Source: Haliclona indistincta | Lineage: Eukaryota; Porifera; Demospongiae; Haplosclerida; Chalinidae | Length of the DNA stretch: 64,000 bases | Direction of reading: 5' to 3' | Assembly: GCA_964017065.1 (NCBI GenBank) | Contig: OZ024783.1 | Span: 6,676,093 to 6,740,092 of the forward strand | Part shown: one piece after another, positions 45,046 to 55,408 of the stretch | Numbering within the stretch: the first letter of the stretch is position 1 | Layout of the letters: every line of letters begins with the position of its first letter | The notes under the pieces: generated by a model | Databases searched by the model: none | What the model was told of the DNA's origin: nothing | The model's input: only the letters and a program-made list of their open reading frames with translations | Position numbers and translations under genes: made by a program

Positions 45046-48000
45046 ATGGCAATACACATAGCTTGTCGTCGTGGTCAATTAAATGTTGTAAAGTATCTTA
45101 TTATTGAAATGAAGTGTAATCCAAAATCTCGAGGGTTCAAAGGTCGAACACCACTTCATCAAGCTTCTGGCTATGGTCATATGGACATAATCAAGTTTCT
45201 AGTTACAGAGCAAGGTTGTGATCCAGCAGTACCAGACAATGATGGTAACATGCCAATAAACATTGCTTGTTTTGGTGGTCAATTAAATGTTGTAAAGTAT
45301 CTTATTACTGAAATGAAGTGTAATCCAAAATCTCGAGGGTGCAAAGGTCGAACACCACTTCATCAAGCTTCTGGCTTTGGTCATATCGACATAATCAAGT
45401 ATCTGATTACAGATCAAGGTTGTGATCCAGCAGTACCAGACAATGATGGTAACATGCCAATAAACATTGCTTGTCTTGGTGGTCAATTAAATGTTGTAAA
45501 GTATCTTATTACTGAAATGAAGTGTAATCCGAAATCTCGAGGGTATAAAGGTCGAACACCACTTCATCAAGCTTCTAGCAATGGTCATATGGACATAATC
45601 AAGTATCTAATTACCGAGCAAGGTTGTGATCCAGCAATACCAGACAATGATGGTGACATGCCATTACACACTGCTTCTCTTGGTGGTCAATTAAATGTTG
45701 TAAAGTATCTTATTACTGAAATGAAGTGTAATCCAAAATCTCGAGGGTGCAAAGGTCGAGCACCACTTCATCAAGCTTCTGGCTGTGGTCATATCAACAT
45801 AATCAAGTATCTGATTACAGATCAAGGTTGTGATCCAGCAGTACCAGACAATGATGGTAACATGCCAATAAACATTGCTTGTTTTGGTGGTCAATTAAAT
45901 GTTGTAAAGTATCTTATTACTGAAATGAAGTGTAATCCAAAATCTCGAGGGTGCAAAGGTCGAACACCACTTCATCAAGCTTCTGGCTGTGGTCATATCG
46001 ACATAATCAAGTATCTGATTACAGATCAAGGTTGTGATCCAGCAGTACCAGACAATGATGGTGACATGCCATTACACACTGCTTCTCTTGGTGGTCAATT
46101 AAATGTTGTAAAGTATCTTATTACTGAAATGAAGTGTAATCCGAAATCTCGAGGGTACAATGGTCAAACACCACTTCATCAAGCTTCTGGCAATGGTCAT
46201 ATGGACATAATCAAGTATCTAATTACAGAGCAAGGTTGTGATCCAGCAATACCAGACAATGATGGTGACATGCCATTACACACTGCTTCTCTTGGTGGTC
46301 AATTAAATGTTGTAAAGTATCTTATTACTGAAATGAAGTGTAATCCGAAATCTCGAGGGTACAATGGTCAAACACCACTTCATCAAGCTTCTGAAAATGG
46401 TCATATGGACATAATCAAGTATCTAATTACAGAGCAAGGTTGTGATACAGCAATACCAGACAATGATTGCAACATGACACTACACTCTGCTTGTCTTGGT
46501 GGCCAATTAAATGTTGTAAAGTATCTTATTACTGAAATGAAGTGTAATCCAAAATCTCGAGGGTGCAAAGGTCGAACACCACTTCATCAAGCTTCTGGCT
46601 GTGGTCATATCGACATAATCAAGTATCTGATTACAGATCAAGGTTGTGATCCAGCAGTACCAGACAATGATGGTAACATGCCAATAAACATTGCTTGTTT
46701 TGGTGGTCAATTAAATGTTGTAAAGTATCTTATTACTGAAATGAAGTGTAATCCAGGGCGCAAAGGTCGAACACCACTTCATCAAGCTTCTGGCTGTGGT
46801 CATATCGACATAATCAAGTATCTGATTACAGATCAAGGTTGTGATCCAGCAGTACCAGACAATGATGGTAACATGCCAATAAACATTGCTTATCTTGGTG
46901 GTCAATTAAATGTGGTAAAGTATCTTATTACTGAAATGAAGTGTAATCCAAAATCTCGAGGGTGCAATGGTCAAACACCACTTCATCAAGCTTCTGGCAA
47001 TGGTCATATGGACACAATCAAGTATCTAATTACAGAGCAAGGTTGTGATCCAGCAATACCAGACAATGATGGTGACATGCCATTACACACTGCTTCTCTT
47101 GGTGGTCAATTAAATGTTGTAAAGTATCTTATTACTGAAATAAAGTGTAATCCGAAATCTCGAGGGTACAATGGTCAAACACCACTTCATCAAGCTTCTG
47201 ACAATGGTCATATGGACATAATCAAGTATCTAATTATAGAGCAAGGTTGTGATCCAGCAATACCAGACAATGATGGTAACATTCCATTACACACTGCTTC
47301 TCTTGGTGGCCAATTACATGTTGTAAAGTATCTTATTACTGAAATGAAGTGTAATCCAAAATCTCGAGGGTGCAAAGGTCGAACACCACTTCATCAAGCT
47401 TCTGGCTGTGGTCATATCGACATAATCAAGTATCTGATTACAGATCAAGGTTGTGATCCAGCAGTACCAGACAATGATGGTAACATGCCAATAAACATTG
47501 CTTGTCTTGGTGGTCAATTAAATGTTGTAAAGTATCTTATTACTGAAATGAAGTGTAATCCAAAATCTCGAGGGTGCAAAGGTCGAACACCACTTCATCA
47601 AGCTTCTGGCTGTGGTCATATCGACATAATCAAGTATCTGATTACAGATCAAGGTTGTGATCCAGCAGTACTAGACAATGATGGTAACATCCCATTACAC
47701 ACTGCTTGTCTTGGTGGCCAATTACATGTTGTAAAGTATCTTATTACTGAAATGAAGTGTAATCCGAAATCTCGAGGGTACAAAGGTCAAACACCACTTC
47801 ATCAAGCTTCTGGCACTGGTCATATGGACATAATCAAGTATCTAATTACAGAGCAAGGTTGTTATACAGCAATACCAGACAGTGATTGTAACATGACATT
47901 ACACTCTGCTTGTCTTGGTGGCCAATTACATGTTGTAAAGTTTCTTATTACTGAAATGAAGTGTAATCCGAAATCTCGAGGGTGCAAAGGTCGAACACCA

Positions 48001-49380
48001 CTTCATCAAGCTTCTGGCAATGGTCATATGGACATAATCAAGTATCTAATTACAGAGCAAGGTTGTGATCCAGCAATACCAGACAATGATGGTAACATTC
48101 CATTACACTCTGCTTGTCTTGGTGGCCAATTACATGTTGTAAAGTATCTTATTACTGAAATGAAGTGTAATCCGAGATCTCAAGGGTATAAAGGTCGAAC
48201 ACCACTTCATCAAGCTTCTATTAAAGGTCACCTGGACATAATCAAGTATCTAATTAGAGACCAAGGTTGTGATCCAGCAATACCAGACAATGATGGTAAC
48301 ATGCCAATACACATTGCTTCTCTTGGTGGTCAATTAAATGTTGTAAAGTATCTTATTATTAAAATGAAATGTAATCCGAAATCTCGAGGGTACAAAGGTC
48401 GAACACCACTTCATCAAGCTTCTGGCAATGGTCATATGGACATAATCAAGTATCTAATTACAGAGCAAGGTTGTTATACAGCAATACCAGACAGTGATTG
48501 TAACATGACATTACACTCTGCTTGTCTTGGTGGCCAATTACATGTTGTAAAGTATCTTATTACTGAAATGAAGTGTAATCTGAAATCTCGAGGGTATAAA
48601 GGTCGAACACCACTTCATCAAGCTTCTGGCAATGGTCATATGGACATAATCAAGTATCTAATTACAGAGCAAGGTTGTGATCCAGCAATACCAGACAATG
48701 ATGGTAACATTCCATTACACTCTGCTTGTCTTGGTGGCCAATTACATGTTGTAAAGTATCTTATTACTGAAATGAAGTGTAATCCGAAATCTCAAGGGTA
48801 TAAAGGTCGAACACCACTTCATCAAGCTTCTGGCAATGGTCATATGGACATAATCAAGTATCTAATTACAGAGCAAGGTTGTGATACAGCAATACCAGAC
48901 AATGATTGCAACATGACACTACACTCTGCTTGTCTTGGTGGCCAATTACATGTTGTAAAGTATCTTATTACTGAAATGAAGTCTAATCCGAAATCTCTAG
49001 GTTACAAAGGTCGAACACCACTTCATCAAGCTTCTGTTAAAGGTCACCTGGACATAATCAAGTATCTAATTAGAGACCAAGGTTGTGATCCAGCAATACC
49101 AGACAATGATGGTAACATGCCAATACACATTGCTTCTCTTGGTGGTCAATTAAATGTTGTAAAGTATCTTATTATTGAAATGAAGTGTAATCCGAAATCT
49201 CGAGGGTACAAAGGTCGAACACCACTTCATCAAGCTTCTGGAAAAGGTCATATGGACATAATCAAGTATCTGATTACAGATCAAGGTTGTGATCCAGCAG
49301 TACCAGACAATGACAGTAACATGCCAATAAACATTGCTTGTCTTGGTGGTCATTTAAGTGTTGTAAAGTATTTCTACAGT
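45040..49380 (+). repeat. coding tandem array, 21 units of 204 bp (68 residues, two ankyrin repeats each)
   Basis: TPLHQAS-type units recur 21 times with a 204-bp period (one copy is shortened to 195 bp by an in-frame 9-bp loss near 46750). Units are nearly identical in DNA. Differences cluster at the residues just after HQAS (GY, GF, SN, GC, EN, DN, GT, IK, VK, GK) and at the GN/DC/GD site in the second repeat. Minus-strand ORFs of 64-67 codons recurring here are shadows. Confidence 0.93.
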
Positions 49381-52266
49381 TTACAAAGCTGTAACAGAGA
49401 AGGAATGAAAGGAGCGACATCACTGCATTTTGCTTGTGTTATAGGACACATAGAAGTGGTCAAGTTTCTCATTGTAGAGCAAGGTTGTGATCCAGCTGTT
49501 GCCGATGCTAAATGCAGAACACCGTTGCATATAGCTTGTGTTGGTGGTCATGTTAGCATTGCAAAATTGCTTTTGCAGGACAGAAGAGTAGATCCATTGT
49601 GCACAGACAAATACGGTCATACACCAGTATACTATGCTGAATTCAGTAGCAACAAATATCAATTGCTAAACTTGTTTAAAACACTTTTACAATCACACAA
49701 GGACTATCCCATTCACTCCTTTTCAAAGGTTGTTCTCACTGGAAATAGTGGAGCAGGAAAAAGTTCTCTTGCTAAAATTATTATAGGCCAAGCAACAGAC
49801 GTATTGGGATCTCTCAGTTTTTATCATGACGAAGAAGATGAGGATACGATTGAAAGAGTGACTCTCACTGCTGGTATAGATTCTTATGTTGTTAAGAGCG
49901 ATACTGTTGGTAACATGGTATTATATGACTTGGCAGGTCAATCAGAGTACTACTTTAGTCAAAGTGTTATTATGGAGACAGTGATACAGAAGACGCCGGC
50001 CATTTTTATTAATTTGGTTGATCTTAGTAGGACTGAGGATGAGGTAGAGCAAGCTGTTCATCACTGGGTCACATTCATTGAAAATGCTACATGGAAAACT
50101 CAAGAGAAGTCATGTATTATAATGGTTGGCAGTCACATTGATCGTCTTAGTAAACAACAGTTGAAAACAAAGTCCTCACTAGTGGAAGATCTGGTTGACA
50201 GGAGAGTAAAGAAACAAAAGTATGAAGGATTTTTAGGAATGGACTGTCGCTTGGTCAATGCTGAAATAATGAACAATTTTTTTCCTCGACTTTTAAATTG
50301 CAGTACCATCATATCTGCCGATTCACCACCTGTGAGTGTGTACTGCCACATGCTGTATGCGTATCTTCAAACTATGCTGGATAAGCCAGCATGTCAGCTT
50401 AAAGAGCTGGTTTGTTTACTTGAAGCTGAAGATAATTCTAATGTACCTTCGAATGCACCTTTCCTTGATGAGCTGTTAGAAGACCTGGGTGATAAAGGGG
50501 TTATTATTTACCTGAAAAGCAAGTCGTGTCTTGAAAAAAGTTGGGTAGTAGTGAAGAGAGAGATCATACTAAAAGACATTAACGGAGAACTGTTTAAACC
50601 GAAGTACTTCAGAGGTCATCATCCAATTGCCAGCAAATCTGGTATAATTCACATGTCATCACTTACAGAGTTGTTTCCTCAGTACAATCCAGAAATGCTA
50701 GTAGAACTAATGGTTAGACTGGAGTTCTGCCATCCTGTAAATTTATCTGGAATGACAACTAATCTCCAGCCAATTGGCACTCCTGTATCAATGGAAAACG
50801 CAACCGAAGTTTTGCTTTTCTTTCCATCCTTGTTAACAGCAAAGCGACCACAAACCCTCGCTGGCTCTGAATCTTGTGCGAAGCTTGTGAGATTTGGGTG
50901 GTGTCTTGGCTGCAAGGACTATGAGTATCAATTCCTCACTAGTCGATTTCTTCATGTTCTCCTTCTTCGTTTGGCATATACCTTTCCTCTTCCTAGTGAG
51001 GAGTACACTAAGACACATAATCTTCACAAGATAGAGCGTATTTGCACTGTGTGGATAAATGGAATATCATGGAACAATGAGGATGGTATCAGGACAGTAG
51101 TGGAGGTTATCCAGCAAAATCGTTGGGTGGTTCTGACAATGTACCACAACAAGGACATCACCAGTTCGGTGAAGTACAGCAAGCATCGCAGTGCTGTCAT
51201 CAGACTGGTTCTGGATCTTCAGAAGGAACTGGCTCCAGACCTGGACACATTAGAGCGTCTCATCTCTCCTGCCCTACTCCAACAATGGCCATTAGAACAT
51301 CTTCCTTTGTCAGACCTGTTTCCTATCAAGAAAGTTGTTAGCTGTGTTCTCCTCAATAATCCATTCATCCTCAGCTGTGATGGCAGCCATCAGTTACAAA
51401 CACAAGATGCTGTGTTCTTTGAGCCATATCATCTCTTGAACCCCTCCTCTGTGTGTGAGCTGATGGATAGCAGCAAGAGTGACCAGCCAGTATCCTCTGC
51501 CCTCCTCAATGAGGTGAGGGAATGCTGTAAGCAGCCTCAGATAGAGTCACAGAGACACTTAAGCTTGAGAGAACATCTGGACAGTATGAGTATATTTACA
51601 GGTAGAAATCTTCTGGTGAGTAGAGCACTCTATACTAATACTACACATCATATAGTGAGTCACTGTTTGTCTGCTCTATTGATACAGGAAGTGGCAGAAC
51701 TAGACTCAGATACTGTCATCAGAGAATCAGCTCGTGTGAGTAAAGGTACATTTTTTGCAAAATATAGTTTTCATGTATGCATGTAAGATTATTATTCTTA
51801 TTTTTAGTTTCGTCTCAGTCAGTTATTAGTCAGACTCTTCCCAGTACTCCACCAGTACCCAATGTAGACCTGTCCACTATATCTGATGATGGTACACTTG
51901 GTGAGTCAGGATCAACACAACCTTTTATCTCACTTGTATCACTATGTTATAGCTATCACTGATCTTGTTGTACTGCTGGAAGTACTCAATGATACTGCTT
52001 GTCAGTGGTATAATCTTGGACTACAGCTCGGCATAAGCTGCTTTACTCTAGATGCAATTGAAACTGATCAGAGAGGAGTGCAAATCTGTCTTAGAGAGAT
52101 GCTGAAAGCATGGCTGAAGGGTCAGGGAGGAGAGTGTACTAAACACACTCTCAGAACGGCATTGTCTATTAAAATAATCAACTGCAGGATTGTTGATAAG
52201 ACCACAGTGAGTGCAGAATGCATCATCATAATAGAGCTCATTGATTTTCACACAGTAAATAAATGA
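45046..52266 (+). CDS. ankyrin-repeat / Roc-COR GTPase / Death domain protein
   Basis: Proposed exons are 45007 or 45046-51615, 51688-51735, 51819-51900 and 51953-52266, all joining in phase at GTGAGT-type donors and AG acceptors, giving about 2,337 residues from the first in-frame ATG. About 46 ankyrin repeats (residues 1-1540) precede a Roc-like GTPase: P-loop GNSGAGKSS near 1566, DLAGQ near 1628 and SHID at about 1696, in the place of the usual G4 motif. A COR-like region follows to about 2000, then a Death domain (WYNLGLQLGIS, LKAWLKGQGGECTKHTL) in the last exon. The order matches DAPK1 without kinase, suggesting a nucleotide-switched cell-death or immune scaffold. The true first exon is uncertain. 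Confidence 0.85.
52258..52263 (+). promoter_or_regulatory. AATAAA polyadenylation signal abutting the stop codon
   Basis: AATAAA immediately precedes the TGA of the ankyrin-Death gene, implying a very short 3' UTR if used. Confidence 0.45.
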
Positions 52267-52269
52267 TAA

Positions 52270-53590
52270 GTATCCATCTATTACTATCTTGTACTTTATT
52301 TGCTTTATCTGTTTTCTCTCTGTAGAATTGAAATTAGTCAAATCATGCTCGCTACAAGTGAACAATGAGAGAATATTTAACTTGTTGTTGTGCCTCTCAC
52401 TAGCTTTGATTATTCTCTGATAGCATCGGTTATTCTCTGATATTATTCTCTGATAGCATCTGACAGCTGGTCAGGTCCAGCTGCTCTGAACTATTTTCTC
52501 TTTTCTTATCTCACCTGAATGAATTAATTTTGTATTCCACAATCAACCAATTACACTTTATCACACCTCAATAAAAAAATTCATCTTAATATTTCTTGAG
52601 TCTGCAACAGGCTACAAGTTCAACTCTCTAAGCAACCATAGGCAACTCAGACTACTTGATTCTGCATTAATTTTTATTAAATCTTCGTCCAAATTACATT
52701 TATGTTCTGGAGTCCATGCTGCAATAAGAATGTCTCTGTTGCCGTAATGGAACAAGTGTTCATAGTAAAAATTTCAAGACTGATTATTTAGGGCTAGTAT
52801 AAGTCACTAGAACTAGAACTATTCTTGAAAACTGTTTTAAAAAGGTTCTTCGTGCTCTTAATTATTAAGAACCATTGTCATGGCTGCCCCAACTATAAGC
52901 AAACAACATAAACTCAATAAAGGGACGTACTGCATCCATGCACTTGATAATAACTAATGGTAACATAAATTTATGACCAATGACTCAAACAAATTCTTGT
53001 TACGTTTCAGTCTGGACCGGCCTTCTTCTGTAACATATTGTGGTCTGAAACTTGAAATGCATTGATTATGCTTTGCGGGCAGTTCTATATTCTTAAAACC
53101 TGGTGAGAAGCTGTATTTTCTTGAGAAGCTTTGATTCTGCTTCATAGATTTATATCTGAGTTGACAGTTACCAACTGAGGGAGCTGTTATGGAGACTTTT
53201 GCTTCCCATTCCTTGAGACTTACTGCATTTCTTCATCAGTTAGATTTTTACTATAGTATCAGCAGGCAAAATTGTTTTGCTACCAGGTCATCACTGTTCT
53301 TTTCTGTTTTTTTTGTATATCAATTTCTGACTACTGCTACTAAACAATTTCAAACTAGTTGTGGGTGTGGTGTCTATAAAGAGAGACATGGCCTTGTCAT
53401 TTATAATTTTATTTACTGTTTGAACAGGCAAAGTGATCAAGTTTTACTGCTAGTAACAATTTATGACTTAACTAAGCTCTTGTATAAATTACAGCCTTTA
53501 GATACTTCATTATTAACTTATTAATAATAACCTTACTGTTTCCTACGTCCATATTATTTGTTACTTGTTTCTGTGCTACGGCAAAAGCTA
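52270..53590. other. intergenic, no gene recognised
   Basis: AT-rich. A small local repeat of a stretch reading TATTCTCTGATAGCATC lies at 52400-52460. The 111-codon plus ORF at 53189-53524 has no domain, no splice context and random-like composition. Confidence 0.55.
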
Positions 53591-53599
53591 CCACGATTC

Positions 53600-53722
53600 T
53601 ACAGACCTTTGCAAGTTGCTTGACAGCAACTTGTGAAATGGACGTTGGCCTATAACATAGTTAGCTTAGTAGCCAACGCCCATTTTAGATTTCTGCTGTC
53701 AAGCAACATACAAAGGCCTGTA
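53600..53722. repeat. small foldback, arms about 50 bp
   Basis: TACAGACCTTTGCAAGTTGC through GGACGTTGGC is mirrored, imperfectly, by GCCAACGCCCATTTT through AAAGGCCTGTA. No target duplication was identified. Confidence 0.65.
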
Positions 53723-53780
53723 CTAGTAACAATATAAAATGTAGCCTTGTCTATAATGGTCACATCTATCTCCATCAACA

Positions 53781-54990
53781 TTAGTGTGTATCTTGAATGA
53801 GAGCATGTGAACTTTCTTTGCTTGGTAGGATTCTGCTGATGTTTTTGATGTGTCGCGAGATCAGTTCCTTATATTTGGTAACAAGAAACCTTTCCATGGC
53901 ATTGGTGAAGAGGGACATGGCTCTGTTGTCTACATTAGTAGCAATCTCGGTAGCTGTACGAACAGGTGGAGGACTGGCTGAGATCAACTGCTTGAATCAG
54001 ATTAACTATGTCGTCGTAACCTTTAGATGCTGCTATGTCCAGAGTATCCAGACCTTTTCGATAATATATATTACGAAAATGAGCATCAGACATTAACAGT
54101 AGCTCAGCAGATTCTAGGCATCCAGAATAGCAGGCAGCCATGAGAGCAGTTACAGTGCCGTCATCAGAGTCGTGCTTTATATTGGGATTAGCTCCTCTTG
54201 ACAATAGTAGTTGAACTGTCTCTGGTTTTTGTTTTAAGCTAGCATATTATTAGAGGAGTTGAGATTTCATCGAATCGATGGTTGAGATCTGCATTGGCGT
54301 TCAGAAAAAGATTTACGATGTCCAAGTGCCCGTGAATACTTGCCATGTTTAACGGTGCCATGCCATCAAATGTTGTAAGGTTAGGATCAGCATTAGCATC
54401 CAGAAGAATACTTACGATGTTTGCATTCTTGTACAAGCATGCCATGAATAATGGTGTCATACCATCATATGTTGCAAGGTTGGGATTGGCATTGGCTTTT
54501 AAGAGTAATCTAATCACATCAATTTGATTCTTATAGCATGCTACGAAAAGAGCTGTAATACCACTAATACTTGATCGAAGATTTGGACTAGAACCTTTAG
54601 CTTTGAGAAGACGATCAACTACTCCATGAAGAGCTGGAATACCTTCTGAACTAAAATCAGGATTAACATTGATGTCAAGAAGAACATGAAGCTCAACAGA
54701 TCGTTGTCATTGGATAAACTGTATCATGGCTGCTTGACTTGCCGCAGTGCTCTTTCATCACGTGCACCTGGCTGGTGAGTGGTATATTTCTCTCTCAGTC
54801 GATTGGCCAGACTAAATTCCGACATCTTTGTAGCGCGCAGATTATAATTTTCAGCCATGATGGATTTGTTACCTTCTCCATCCACTTGCTGAGCATCAGT
54901 GGCCATTCGTCTGCGCGCAGTCTCGCGATGATCCTGTTCGATCTCCTTGTCAGTGAGTCCAAGAAATACTCCGAGAGTGTACCATTCACC
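53781..54990 (-). pseudogene. Death domain - ankyrin protein pseudogene
   Basis: Minus-strand order: Death-domain-like start (WYTLGVFLGLTDKEIEQ), its second half (LMLSKWMEKVTNPSW, ALQRCRNLVWPID) in another frame, then a third frame. Ankyrin repeats follow at about 54640-53950 (VIRLLLKANANPNLATYDG, NADPNLTTFDGMAPLNMAS, LLLSRGANPNIKH, ALMAACYSGCLESAELLL). A C-terminal tail (TATEIATNVDNRAMS) lies in a further frame. At least three frame changes without splice sites (within the Death part, near 54250 and near 53990) break the gene. Its repeats are unlike those of the neighbouring array gene, so it is a separate family member. Confidence 0.75.
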
Positions 54991-55152
54991 TATTCCACAA
55001 AGGACATAGGAGTTGAGCCACGCCCACTTAACTTAACTAACTAGCTAGACGCATGCGCTGCACTCCCACGACAAAGAACGTTACTACATGTACTACATAG
55101 CTAGCTGTTTTTTTTTTCCGGTCTAAGGTTTTAATTCCTGTCATCTTTGCTG

Positions 55153-55408
55153 ATGATCGATATCGCGACCTGGCGGGCCAGGATTGGTCTGTATCGTGTC
55201 CGTGCTGGTCCAAGTGGAACCAGGAGAGCTAAAGTGTTACCATCAGATGGAGCGACGGATTGGTCGCTGTTGAGCACGATCACTGTGGAACAAGTGGTCA
55301 CTGTGATCTATGTTGTGATTATTACTGTCCTGCTCGTGCTGCCTGCTAACATTGAGCGATACTACAGCCTTCATGTAGTGAACCCTGGCCAGCAGCTAGT
55401 GGAGACAG
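55153..55408 (+). other. NLR exon 1: basic leader and membrane segment
   Basis: ATG at 55153 gives MIDIATWRARIGLYR, a basic stretch and then VVTVIYVVIITVLLVLP. The donor ACAG|GTGAGA leaves phase 1, matching the next exon. WRARIG-type openings followed by a hydrophobic run resemble N-terminal leaders of some invertebrate 2A-bearing proteins (recollection, not a search). LPANIERYY sits where a 2A core could once have been. Confidence 0.6.

Noticed and set aside
45283..49353. Recurrent 64-67-codon minus-strand ORFs (MTTKTSNVYW-type)
   Set aside because: They are antisense shadows of the 204-bp ankyrin array and recur with its period.
51736..51867. Acceptor at 51807 for the third exon of the ankyrin gene
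   Set aside because: It leads to an early stop; the acceptor at 51818 (CTCAG) keeps the frame into the Death domain.
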